Source of the DNA: Methylotenera sp.
GTDB lineage: Bacteria; Pseudomonadota; Gammaproteobacteria; Burkholderiales; Methylophilaceae
Direction: 5' to 3'
DNA: 64,000 nt
NCBI GenBank assembly: GCA_020622105.1
Contig: JAHRYP010000006.1
Location: 1-64,000 of the forward strand
Made by a program: the position numbers and the translations under genes. Each line of letters begins with the position of its first letter. The first letter of the stretch is position 1. This document shows positions 54,143 through 62,606 of this stretch, in pieces. The notes beneath the pieces were generated by a model. That model saw only the letters and a program-made list of their open reading frames with translations. It did not search any database and was not told where the DNA came from.

Positions 54143-54865
54143 ATGAGTGAACTCGTTGTAGAAAATCTGCGCAAATCTTATAAAGCACGTACCGTGGTGC
54201 AGGATATTTCTTTGACGATAAAAAGCGGAGAAGTAATCGGGCTGCTTGGCCCTAACGGCGCCGGTAAAACCACCAGTTTTTATATGATGGTGGGTCTGGT
54301 ACCTTTGGACGAAGGCAGAATTCTGCTGGACGGTGTGGATTTAAGCCGTATGCCGATTCATATGCGTGCAAGAATGGGCTTGTCTTATCTGCCGCAGGAA
54401 GCATCTATCTTCCGCAAGCTGACAGTCTCTGAAAATATTCTGGCTATATTGCAACTGCAAGAGATTTCTGAAGAGGAAATGCAGGAGAAGCTGGAGTCGC
54501 TGTTGGAAGAGCTGCATATCACGCATATTCGTGACAGCGCGGCAGTGAGTCTTTCCGGTGGTGAGCGTCGTCGTGTCGAAATCGCGCGCTGTCTGGCTTC
54601 TGACCCTAGCTTTGTATTGCTGGATGAGCCGTTTGCCGGCATTGACCCGATTGCGGTGATTGATATTCAGCAGATTGTTCGCTTTTTGAGTTCACGCAAT
54701 ATCGGGGTGTTAATTACCGATCATAACGTGCGTGAAACTTTAGGCATTTGCGATCGTGCTTATATTGTTAATCAGGGGCATGTATTTGCTTCTGGCATTC
54801 CTAGCGAAATCGTAGCAAACGAAAGTGTTAGAGAAGTGTATCTGGGTAAAGATTTTCGTTTATGA
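54143..54865 (+). CDS. lptB: LPS export ABC transporter ATP-binding protein LptB
   Basis: LptB powers LPS extraction with LptFG. The 240-residue ATPase shows Walker [15 protein letters not shown], signature [13 protein letters not shown], Walker [14 protein letters not shown] and the H-loop ITDHNV. An in-frame GTG directly precedes the ATG at 54143; the ATG is preferred. The stop overlaps the rpoN start by four bases. Confidence 0.97.
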   Translation: MSELVVENLRKSYKARTVVQDISLTIKSGEVIGLLGPNGAGKTTSFYMMVGLVPLDEGRILLDGVDLSRMPIHMRARMGLSYLPQEASIFRKLTVSENILAILQLQEISEEEMQEKLESLLEELHITHIRDSAAVSLSGGERRRVEIARCLASDPSFVLLDEPFAGIDPIAVIDIQQIVRFLSSRNIGVLITDHNVRETLGICDRAYIVNQGHVFASGIPSEIVANESVREVYLGKDFRL

Positions 54866-56463
54866 AGCAAGGTTTACAGCTCAAATTTTCTCAAAATTTA
54901 TCGCTTACCCCGCAGCTCCAGCAGGCCATACGTCTGCTGCAACTGTCAACCTTGGAGCTGAATCAAGAAATCGATGTTCTGATGCAGACCAATCCATTGC
55001 TGGAGCGTGGCGATGATCATGAAGATGAATACGGCAATCCTGTAGACCTAGCTGCTGACAACTCTGCATCAAGCGCTTCAGCGCAGGCCTCAGATCAGGA
55101 AACCTCTGTTAATGCTGGTACCGATAATTTTGATTCAGATTTCAGTCATCAGGATTTTCAGCCCGGCACTAGTGAGAGTCGTACTAGTGAGACCAGTACT
55201 TCTGAAACAACGCAGTTCGAAGAGTCTGCAGACTTTGAGCCAACTGCGCCGGATTTTTCAGATACGTTCTCGGCCGAATTTGACGAAGAGTTTGATGTAT
55301 TCTCTAACGGCAGCCGCTGGGATGAGAACAATGCACCGGCAGATGATGATAGTGACTTCAAGCCACAGGAAACTTTGCAGATCAGTTTACGCGATCATTT
55401 AATGTCGCAGTTGAAACTGATGCCGCTGTCAGAGCGTGATCAAACACTCACCTTATTGCTGGTAGATAGCATTAATGAGGATGGCTATCTGGAACAATCT
55501 CTTGAAAAAGTAGCTGAAGAAATGCCGCCGGAACTTGAAATCGATGCAATGGAGCTGCAAACGGCATTACGCCATATTCAGCATCTGGATCCGGCAGGCG
55601 TAGGTGCGCGTAATTTGAGTGAATGTTTACTACTGCAGCTTGAAGTGATGCCGGAGAATACACCGCACCTTGCATTGGCACGCCTGATAGCAGAAAAGCA
55701 TTTGCCAGCATTAGGTGCACGCGATTTCGTCAAGCTGCGTAAAGAGTTGGGCTGTGACGAGCAGACGCTTAAGCAGGCACAGCAAGTGATTACCAGCTTG
55801 AATCCAAGGCCGGGTGCAGACTTTAGCAATATCGGCTCCGAGCATTACATTCAGCATGAAGTCGTCGTGAAAAAAGTCAAAGGCATCTGGATCGCGAGCT
55901 TGAATGAAAGCGTGATTCCCAAGCTTAGAATCAACCAGCTATACGCCGGCATATTAAAGCGCAACCGTGACAGCTCCAGCCAGTATCTGCAAAGCCAGAT
56001 GCAGGAAGCCAAATGGATGATTAAAAATATCCAGCAGCGCTTTTCTACCATACTGCGCGTTTCGCAGGCGATTGTTGACCGTCAGCGCAATTTTCTTGAA
56101 TACGGCGAAGTGGCAATGAAACCGCTGGTACTGCGTGAAATTGCAGATGAGTTGGGCTTGCATGAATCGACCATTTCCCGCGTTACCACCAATAAATACA
56201 TGCTGACGCCACGTGGTATTTTTGAACTTAAATACTTCTTTGGCAGCTCAGTTGCTACTGACACTGGCGGCACTTGTTCAGCTACGGCAATTCGTGCGCT
56301 GATTAAAAAGCTGGTTGAGCAGGAAAATCCTAAAAAGCCTTATTCAGATAATCAGATCACTGATTTATTGGCCAAGCAGGGCATTGTAGTGGCGCGCCGC
56401 ACGATTGCAAAATACCGTGAATCATTGAATATCGCGCCTGCCAGTTTAAGGAAATCGTTGTAA
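54862..56463 (+). CDS. rpoN: RNA polymerase sigma-54 factor
   Basis: RpoN directs polymerase to -24/-12 promoters with enhancer-binding proteins. The 533 residues have region I ([31 protein letters not shown]), a long acidic Ser/Thr/Asp/Glu-rich region II (about residues 50-170), the core-binding region III, the helix-turn-helix [15 protein letters not shown], and the RpoN box [10 protein letters not shown] at about 512-521. Translationally coupled to lptB. Confidence 0.98.
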   Translation: MKQGLQLKFSQNLSLTPQLQQAIRLLQLSTLELNQEIDVLMQTNPLLERGDDHEDEYGNPVDLAADNSASSASAQASDQETSVNAGTDNFDSDFSHQDFQPGTSESRTSETSTSETTQFEESADFEPTAPDFSDTFSAEFDEEFDVFSNGSRWDENNAPADDDSDFKPQETLQISLRDHLMSQLKLMPLSERDQTLTLLLVDSINEDGYLEQSLEKVAEEMPPELEIDAMELQTALRHIQHLDPAGVGARNLSECLLLQLEVMPENTPHLALARLIAEKHLPALGARDFVKLRKELGCDEQTLKQAQQVITSLNPRPGADFSNIGSEHYIQHEVVVKKVKGIWIASLNESVIPKLRINQLYAGILKRNRDSSSQYLQSQMQEAKWMIKNIQQRFSTILRVSQAIVDRQRNFLEYGEVAMKPLVLREIADELGLHESTISRVTTNKYMLTPRGIFELKYFFGSSVATDTGGTCSATAIRALIKKLVEQENPKKPYSDNQITDLLAKQGIVVARRTIAKYRESLNIAPASLRKSL

Positions 56464-56516
56464 ATACTGCGATATTGGTAGGCAGTCCCCCTAATTTAAA
56501 CATTAGACATTAATAA

Positions 56517-57251
56517 ATGACCATTGAACTATTAATTCTGCTTATCGCAGGTGTATTCGTTATTGCAGTGCTTTACTCGTCAGTAGGCCACGCTGGAGCA
56601 TCAGGTTATATTGCTGTGATGTCACTGCTATCTATGGCGCCAGCGGTGATTAAGCCGACTGCTTTGTCGCTTAACATTTTGGTAGCTTCTATTGCCACCT
56701 GGCAGTTTTATCGGGCGGGTTATTTTTCATGGGCATTGTTTTGGCCTTTTGCGGCACTTGCGGTGCCATTTGCGTTTGTTGGCGGGCACCTTAATTTACC
56801 GACACACCTTTTTAAGATGTTATTGGGTGTAGTGCTGTTATATTCTGCGTTGCGCTTTTTTATACAATCTAAACAAGTATTGCAAATACATGAACCGCCG
56901 CGCACGCTGGCTTTGGCGTCCGGGGCTGGTATTGGCTTTTTATCCGGGCTGACCGGTACCGGCGGCGGTATATTTTTGACGCCGCTTTTGCTTTTTATGG
57001 GTTGGGCGGATGCAAAACGCGCTGCCGCAGTTTCTGCTTTGTTTGTCTTGGTTAATTCTATTTCTGGGTTAGCTGGCAATTTTTCTGCTACAAAGTCACT
57101 GCCGCCATTTATTATTCCCTTGCTTGTTGCGGCTGCTTTGGGGGGTAGTCTGGGTTCTTATTTTGGCAGCCGCCGCATTCAGTCGGCAACGATTAAAAGA
57201 CTTTTAGCGTTGGTCTTGCTTATTGCAGGGTTGAAGTTGATTTTTACTTAA
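56517..57251 (+). CDS. TauE/SafE-family sulfite exporter-like permease
   Basis: A 244-residue polytopic protein with about eight hydrophobic segments; the paired motifs SVGHAGASGYIAVMSLL near residue 23 and SGLTGTGGGIFLTPLLLF near 143 are the two repeats of the TauE/SafE family. Members move sulfur or carbon oxyanions, but the substrate here cannot be told. It sits between rpoN and hpf, which usually adjoin each other, so it is an insertion in a conserved block. Confidence 0.88.
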   Translation: MTIELLILLIAGVFVIAVLYSSVGHAGASGYIAVMSLLSMAPAVIKPTALSLNILVASIATWQFYRAGYFSWALFWPFAALAVPFAFVGGHLNLPTHLFKMLLGVVLLYSALRFFIQSKQVLQIHEPPRTLALASGAGIGFLSGLTGTGGGIFLTPLLLFMGWADAKRAAAVSALFVLVNSISGLAGNFSATKSLPPFIIPLLVAAALGGSLGSYFGSRRIQSATIKRLLALVLLIAGLKLIFT

Positions 57252-57507
57252 ACATGCTTATGAAAAGCGTATTCTGTATTAGAGGCGTGCGTTGCACTTT
57301 TTGCAGGATATTTTGACTGAATTGTTCAATATTGTACCTACCGGCTAGGAAAATCAATACAAATCCAGCACCTGGAATCGTAAATAAAAAATTTATTTAA
57401 TTCGATGCCACAGATGCAAATGAACGTAGTAAACTGAAATTGTTCGACGAGTTTTGAATGCATTAAGCTGATTCATGCTCGAAGAATATTTTCAAAAGGA
57501 GCAAGAC

Positions 57508-57834
57508 ATGAATTTACAATTAACTGGTCACCATTTAGAAATTACTCCGGCTTTGCGCGATTATATTACGAGCAAGCTCGCTAGAATTAGTAACCACTTT
57601 GATCATGTGATCGATGTCAAAGTGACCATGAGTGTTGAAAAACTCGCCCAAAAGGTTGAGGCTACACTCCATGTTCCTGGTAATGATTTGCACGCGGAAT
57701 GTCAGGATGAAAATATGTACAGCGCGATTGATATGCTGACTGACAAACTAGACCGCCAAGTGGTAAAGCACAAGGAAAAAAATGCAGATCACCACAAAGC
57801 AAATGGTGCCGTTAAGCATCAGAATGTTGAATAA
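57508..57834 (+). CDS. hpf: Ribosome hibernation promoting factor
   Basis: HPF binds idle 30S subunits and promotes 100S ribosome dimers. The 108-residue protein is the short form: MNLQLTGHHLEITPALRDYITSKLARI, VKVTMSVEKLAQKVEATLHVPG and YSAIDMLTDKLDRQVVKHKEK. The start at 57508 has AAAAGGAG at a proper distance; the frame is open to 57475. The 256 bases upstream hold no gene that I recognise. hprK follows after 30 bases; the usual ptsN is missing from between them. Confidence 0.95.
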   Translation: MNLQLTGHHLEITPALRDYITSKLARISNHFDHVIDVKVTMSVEKLAQKVEATLHVPGNDLHAECQDENMYSAIDMLTDKLDRQVVKHKEKNADHHKANGAVKHQNVE

Positions 57835-57864
57835 TTAATACTTTAAATTTCTTAATCATCATTT

Positions 57865-58806
57865 ATGGCTCAAATAAACGTCGCTGAGCTATTCAAACAA
57901 ACCCGCCGTAAGCTCAAACTGAATTGGATTGCCGGGCTTAACGGCGGGTCAAATACTCTCACAAGCGAAACTGTAACAAAACCGTCACTGGCCCTTATTG
58001 GCCATCTTAATTTCGTGCACCCTAATCGCGTTCAGGTTCTGGGTTGTGCCGAAATGGATTATTTGCGTAGCTTGCCAACTGCAGAAGCAGTGCGTGCAAT
58101 TGAAAACCTGTATTCAACCGATCTGGCTGCAGTAATTGTGGCTAACGGCGAGAAGGTGCCAGAATCACTGATGGCCGCTGCCGACGCGCATGCCGCACCT
58201 TTATTTAGTTCAACTTTACGCAGCCCTGCGTTAATGGATTTTTTGAGCCATTATCTGGCGCAGGCGGTGGCAGAGTCTGTGAGTCTACATGGTGTATTCA
58301 TGGAAGTGCAGGGTTTTGGCGCACTGATTAAGGGCGAGGCAGCCATCGGTAAAAGTGAATTGGCGTTGGAGCTGATTTCACGCGGGCATCGTCTGGTTGC
58401 TGATGATATTGTAGATTTTTTTCGTATTTCACCAGAGCGGGTGGAAGGGCGCTGCCCGGCATTGCTGCAGGACTTTTTAGAGGTGCGCGGTTTAGGAATT
58501 CTGAATATTCGCGCTATTTTTGGTGATAACTCAGTCAAGCCAACCAAGCCGCTGGATTTGATTATTCAGCTGGAAATGGCAGATAAACTGGCGCCGCAAC
58601 TTCTGGACAGGCTTAATATCAAAACCCTGCATGAAGAGGTGTTGGGTGTTAAAGTGCCTAAAGTGCAGATTCCAATTGCTGCCGGGCGCAACATTGCAGT
58701 ACTGGTAGAAGTTGCAATTCGCAACCACGTGTTATTATTGCGCGGTATCAATGCAACCAAACAGTTTACGCAGCGTCACCAGCGTGAGATGAAAAAGAAC
58801 CGATAG
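57865..58806 (+). CDS. hprK: HPr kinase/phosphorylase
   Basis: HprK phosphorylates and dephosphorylates Ser46 of HPr using ATP or pyrophosphate. The 313 residues include the P-loop GEAAIGKS at 157-164, His142 in SLHGVF, and the signature LEVRGLGILNIRAIFGDNSV. The target serine is present in the HPr at 60133-60402 (NAKSIMG, Ser46). In Proteobacteria with an incomplete PTS it is thought to link metabolism to gene regulation. Confidence 0.96.
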   Translation: MAQINVAELFKQTRRKLKLNWIAGLNGGSNTLTSETVTKPSLALIGHLNFVHPNRVQVLGCAEMDYLRSLPTAEAVRAIENLYSTDLAAVIVANGEKVPESLMAAADAHAAPLFSSTLRSPALMDFLSHYLAQAVAESVSLHGVFMEVQGFGALIKGEAAIGKSELALELISRGHRLVADDIVDFFRISPERVEGRCPALLQDFLEVRGLGILNIRAIFGDNSVKPTKPLDLIIQLEMADKLAPQLLDRLNIKTLHEEVLGVKVPKVQIPIAAGRNIAVLVEVAIRNHVLLLRGINATKQFTQRHQREMKKNR

Positions 58807-58825
58807 CGATTTTAAGTTAATTAAG

Positions 58826-59662
58826 ATGAAGCAATTAATTATTGTGACCGGCCTGTCCGGCTCAGGTAAAAGTATCGCATTGCGTGCGCTTGAAGATAGC
58901 GGTTATTACTGCATCGACAATTTGCCGGCAACAATGTTGCCCAGCCTGTCTGAGCATCTGACAACTGTGAATCATAACCTTGTGGCGATTAGCATCGACA
59001 GCCGCAGTGCGGCCATTGAAACTTTGCCTGCTTATATCGAACTGCTTAAGTCGCAGGATGTTGATACGCGGGTGTTGTTTCTGGAATCTAACGTGGAAAC
59101 ACTGGTCAAGCGTTTCAGCGAGACCCGTCGTAAGCATCCTTTAAGTAAGGATACGACAACCTTAGCGGAAAGCATCGCTTTCGAGCGTGACTTGCTGGGT
59201 AACCTTGGTGGTCTGGGGCATGTGATTGATACCAGCAATCTAAGTGCGAATACATTGCGCGGCTGGGTGAAAGATGTGGTTTCCGGCGAGCATGCAGGGC
59301 TTACGCTGTTATTTACTTCATTTGGTTTCAAGCATGGTATTCCGCTGGATGCTGATTTTGTGTTTGATGTGCGCTGCTTGCCTAACCCTCACTATGACCC
59401 GAATTTACGTGAGCTAACCGGTAAAGATGAACAGATCAAAGCGTATCTGGAAGTGCATGATTCTGTGCAGGAAATGCTTTCGGACATTCGGGCTTATGTG
59501 GAAAAATGGTTGCCTTGTTTTGTCATGGATAATCGCGGTTATTTGACTGTGGCAATCGGTTGCACGGGTGGTCAGCATCGTTCGGTTTATATGGTTGAGC
59601 AGCTAAGCCAATATTTTCAGTCACAGCAAAAAGTACTGACGCGGCATAGAGAGCTTAAATAG
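58826..59662 (+). CDS. rapZ: RNase adapter protein RapZ
   Basis: RapZ is a nucleotide-binding protein; in E. coli it delivers the small RNA GlmZ to RNase E and senses glucosamine-6-phosphate. The 278 residues have Walker A GLSGSGKSIALRALED (about 8-23), FTSFGFKHGIPLDADFVFDVRCLPNP and the C-terminal GCTGGQHRSVYMVEQL. No GlmZ-like RNA is visible here, so its target in this organism is unknown. Confidence 0.96.
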   Translation: MKQLIIVTGLSGSGKSIALRALEDSGYYCIDNLPATMLPSLSEHLTTVNHNLVAISIDSRSAAIETLPAYIELLKSQDVDTRVLFLESNVETLVKRFSETRRKHPLSKDTTTLAESIAFERDLLGNLGGLGHVIDTSNLSANTLRGWVKDVVSGEHAGLTLLFTSFGFKHGIPLDADFVFDVRCLPNPHYDPNLRELTGKDEQIKAYLEVHDSVQEMLSDIRAYVEKWLPCFVMDNRGYLTVAIGCTGGQHRSVYMVEQLSQYFQSQQKVLTRHRELK

Positions 59663-59693
59663 CAGTAGTAATAATATTGGGTAAGCATAAACA

Positions 59694-60116
59694 ATGATTG
59701 GTATTTTAATTATCACACATGGCACGCTTGGTGACAGTCTGCTGGAGTGTGCAAACCATATGTTAGGAAAAACACCTCCGCAGATCGCTTCACTGGCTAT
59801 CAGCAGTAAGGATGACCCTAACACTGTCATACCTAAAGCGATCAAATTAGTCACTAATGTGAACAGCGGTGATGGCGTGCTGGTACTGTCAGATATGTAC
59901 GGTGCAACACCATGTAATATCGTGACTCAGATACTGCAGCCAGGTGTTGTTGAAGGCGTGGCTGGCGTGAATTTGCCTATGCTGGTCAGAGTTATGACTT
60001 ATCGGCACGAGCCGTTATTGGTATTGGTTGATAAAGCGCTCAGTGGAGGTCGTGAGGGGGTCGTTGCATTTGACCGTGAAAGCTGCGAACGTTTTGATCA
60101 AAGCCCCATTAAATAA
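59694..60116 (+). CDS. PTS EIIA component, mannose/fructose family
   Basis: A 140-residue EIIA of the mannose superfamily; His9 in ILIITHG is the phosphorylation site, and LVLSDMYGATPCNI is typical. No EIIB, EIIC or EIID partner is encoded nearby, so it is probably a regulatory EIIA that receives phosphate from HPr. Confidence 0.93.
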   Translation: MIGILIITHGTLGDSLLECANHMLGKTPPQIASLAISSKDDPNTVIPKAIKLVTNVNSGDGVLVLSDMYGATPCNIVTQILQPGVVEGVAGVNLPMLVRVMTYRHEPLLVLVDKALSGGREGVVAFDRESCERFDQSPIK

Positions 60117-60132
60117 TAAGGTTTAGATTTAT

Positions 60133-60402
60133 ATGATTAGCAAGCAATTGGAAATTATTAATAAACTGGGCCTGCATGCCCGTGCTTCAACCAAGCTCAC
60201 GCAAACTGCCAGCAAGTTTGCCAGTGAAGTATGGATAGAGCGTAATGGGCGCCGCGTCAATGCCAAGAGCATTATGGGGGTCATGATGCTGGCAGCGGCA
60301 AAAGGCGCAATTGTTACGCTAGAGGCTAACGGTCCGGATGAGGCCGCGGCGATAGACGCATTGACTGCATTGATTGAAGGCTACTTCGGCGAAGGCGAAT
60401 GA
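60133..60402 (+). CDS. ptsH: Phosphocarrier protein HPr
   Basis: HPr relays phosphate from EI to EIIA. The 89 residues show the active-site His15 in GLHARAST and the regulatory Ser46 in NAKSIMGVMMLAA. Having both sites alongside HprK supports dual phosphorylation. The stop overlaps the ptsI start by four bases. Confidence 0.97.
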   Translation: MISKQLEIINKLGLHARASTKLTQTASKFASEVWIERNGRRVNAKSIMGVMMLAAAKGAIVTLEANGPDEAAAIDALTALIEGYFGEGE

Positions 60403-62147
60403 CTAGTTTCAGTATTCATGGTGTAGGCGTTTCCAGTGGCATTGCCATCGGTCAGGCACATCTACTTTCCAACGCATTGCTGGAAGTGGTGCATTATCAG
60501 CTGCCTAAACATTTAATAGACGATGAGATAAAGCGTTTTAGTGACGCGATCGCAGCAGTTAAACATGATTTAGTGCAAATTAAAGCAAGTTTGCGTAAAA
60601 ATGCCCCGGCGGAGTTGGCGGCATTTATTGGCACGCATTTGATGATGCTGGAAGATAAGTCCTTGTCCGAGGTGCCTAAGGACATCATCAGAAATGAACA
60701 ATGCAATGCCGAATGGGCAATCAAACTGCAGATGGATGACATCGTCGACCAGTTTGAGCAGATTGAAGACAGCTATTTACGCGAGCGCAAGCAGGATGTC
60801 ATTCAGGTTGTTGAGCGTATTATCAAGGTGCTGCTCGGGCATCAGGGGCAGCTAAGTACCGAACAGCAAACCAGCGCGCTACATCAGGAGCGCAAGCTGA
60901 TTCTTGTGGCGCATGATGTTTCACCAGCAGATGCGATTCAATTCAAACAGCACCAGTTCGCTGCATTTATCACAGATGTTGGGGGTGCAACATCGCATAC
61001 GGCCATTCTGGCACGCAGTCTTAATATTCCTTCCATCGTTGCGTTGCAGCGCGCCCGCGATCTAATCAATGATGGCGAACTGATCATTGTAGATGGTGAT
61101 CTGGGTGTTGTGATTGTTAATCCGTCTAAAGAAATTCTGGCGGAATACAAGTTGCGCCAAGAGCAGTGGGAACTGGAACAGCAAAAGCTGCAGCGCATCA
61201 AATCCACGAAGGCGCTGACGATAGATGGCACGCAGATAGAGCTGCTGGCGAATATTGAAGTACCTGAAGATGTTGCAGCAGTGAGGGCATCCGGTGCTAC
61301 CGGTATTGGCTTGTATCGTACCGAGTTTCTGTTCATGAACCGGCATGATATGCCGAATGAAGAAGAGCAGTTTGAGGCATATAAATCAGTGGCAAAAGCC
61401 ATGAAAGGTGCGCCGGTCACTATCCGCACACTGGATTTAGGCGCGGATAAACAGATGAACCCTGATACTGTGGTGAATTCTCCAAACCCGGCTTTAGGCT
61501 TGCGTGCAATTCGTCTTTGCCTGTCTGAGCCGCAGATTTTTCATACGCAGTTGCGCGCTTTGTTGCGCGCATCACATTATGGAAAAATCAAGATTCTGAT
61601 TCCAATGCTGTGCATGCTTTCAGAATTGCGACAAACCAAGTTGTTTCTGGAGCGAGCCAAAGCCAGCCTGCGCAAAGAAAGTATTCCGTTTGATGAAGAC
61701 ATTGAACTTGGTGGCATGATAGAAATTCCGGCGGCGGCAATCAATGCTGAGGCTTTTGCCGATGAGCTGGATTTTCTGTCTATCGGTACTAACGATCTGA
61801 TTCAATATACATTGGCAATAGACCGCACCGATGACGCTGTGGCACATTTGTATAATCCACTGCATCCATCAGTATTGAAATTGATTTCCATGACCATTAA
61901 AGCTGGTGCTAAACAGGGTAAGGCAGTTTCGGTGTGCGGCGAAATGGCCGGTGACGCTAAACTTACCAAGCTGTTGCTGGGAATGGGGTTGCGTCAATTC
62001 TCCATGCATCCTTCGCATGTGCTCAGTATCAAGCAGCAGGTGCTCCATAGTCAGTTAAGTGAGTTATCTGGTCAGGCGCGCAAGGTACTTGGCCTGACAG
62101 ATATTGAGAAAATTGAACTTGTAGTCAATAAATTTAATCTCAATTGA
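60399..62147 (+). CDS. ptsI: Phosphoenolpyruvate-protein phosphotransferase (enzyme I)
   Basis: EI phosphorylates HPr with phosphoenolpyruvate. The 582-residue protein has the HPr-binding N-domain, the active His200 in DVGGATSHTAILAR, and the PEP-binding domain with GIGLYRTEFLFMN, LDLGADKQ, DFLSIGTNDLIQYTLAIDR and SVCGEMAGD. This is the standard EI without a GAF domain, so not the PtsP type. Last gene of the hprK-ptsI chain. Confidence 0.97.
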   Translation: MTSFSIHGVGVSSGIAIGQAHLLSNALLEVVHYQLPKHLIDDEIKRFSDAIAAVKHDLVQIKASLRKNAPAELAAFIGTHLMMLEDKSLSEVPKDIIRNEQCNAEWAIKLQMDDIVDQFEQIEDSYLRERKQDVIQVVERIIKVLLGHQGQLSTEQQTSALHQERKLILVAHDVSPADAIQFKQHQFAAFITDVGGATSHTAILARSLNIPSIVALQRARDLINDGELIIVDGDLGVVIVNPSKEILAEYKLRQEQWELEQQKLQRIKSTKALTIDGTQIELLANIEVPEDVAAVRASGATGIGLYRTEFLFMNRHDMPNEEEQFEAYKSVAKAMKGAPVTIRTLDLGADKQMNPDTVVNSPNPALGLRAIRLCLSEPQIFHTQLRALLRASHYGKIKILIPMLCMLSELRQTKLFLERAKASLRKESIPFDEDIELGGMIEIPAAAINAEAFADELDFLSIGTNDLIQYTLAIDRTDDAVAHLYNPLHPSVLKLISMTIKAGAKQGKAVSVCGEMAGDAKLTKLLLGMGLRQFSMHPSHVLSIKQQVLHSQLSELSGQARKVLGLTDIEKIELVVNKFNLN

Positions 62148-62237
62148 TAGCTTGTTAATGGCGGCTATCGGTTCTTGCATTAATTATTCACTATTTATAT
62201 AAGTGCTCTTAACTTCAAACTTTAAAAGGCTTACCAC

Positions 62238-62579
62238 ATGTCTACCGAGATTACCGTGCCCAATAGCAATGATAAAAACATTGTTACCATTACCCACTTA
62301 GGTGGAATATTGTTTTCATTTATACCGTCATTAATCGTATGGCTGCTGAAAAAAGATGATAGTGAATATATTGCAGCACAGGCCAAAGAAGCGCTGAATT
62401 TTCAGATTACCTTGCTACTGGCACAATTTGTTGCATACGTTTTAATTTTTATATTGGTCGGGTTTTTATTGCTGGGGCTAATCTGGGTATTTAATGTTGT
62501 ATTTTGCATTATTGCCGCCATATCAAGCAGTAAGGGTGAATACTATCGATACCCACTTACCTTACGTTTAATCAATTAG
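62238..62579 (+). CDS. DUF4870 family membrane protein
   Basis: The 113 residues have an ITHLGGILFSFIPSLIVWLLKKDDSEYIAAQAKEALNFQI segment, two to three membrane helices and a C-terminal KGEYYRYPLTLRLI. This pattern fits DUF4870, a family of unknown role. It sits between ptsI and prlC as a single small gene. Confidence 0.88.
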   Translation: MSTEITVPNSNDKNIVTITHLGGILFSFIPSLIVWLLKKDDSEYIAAQAKEALNFQITLLLAQFVAYVLIFILVGFLLLGLIWVFNVVFCIIAAISSSKGEYYRYPLTLRLIN

Positions 62580-62606
62580 ATTTTCAAAAAAGAAAGATCC
62601 GCCGCA

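Noticed and set aside
57285-57310. Possible sigma-54 promoter upstream of hpf (TTGCAC with TTTGCA)
   Set aside because: The spacing between the GC-type elements is too short for a -24/-12 promoter.
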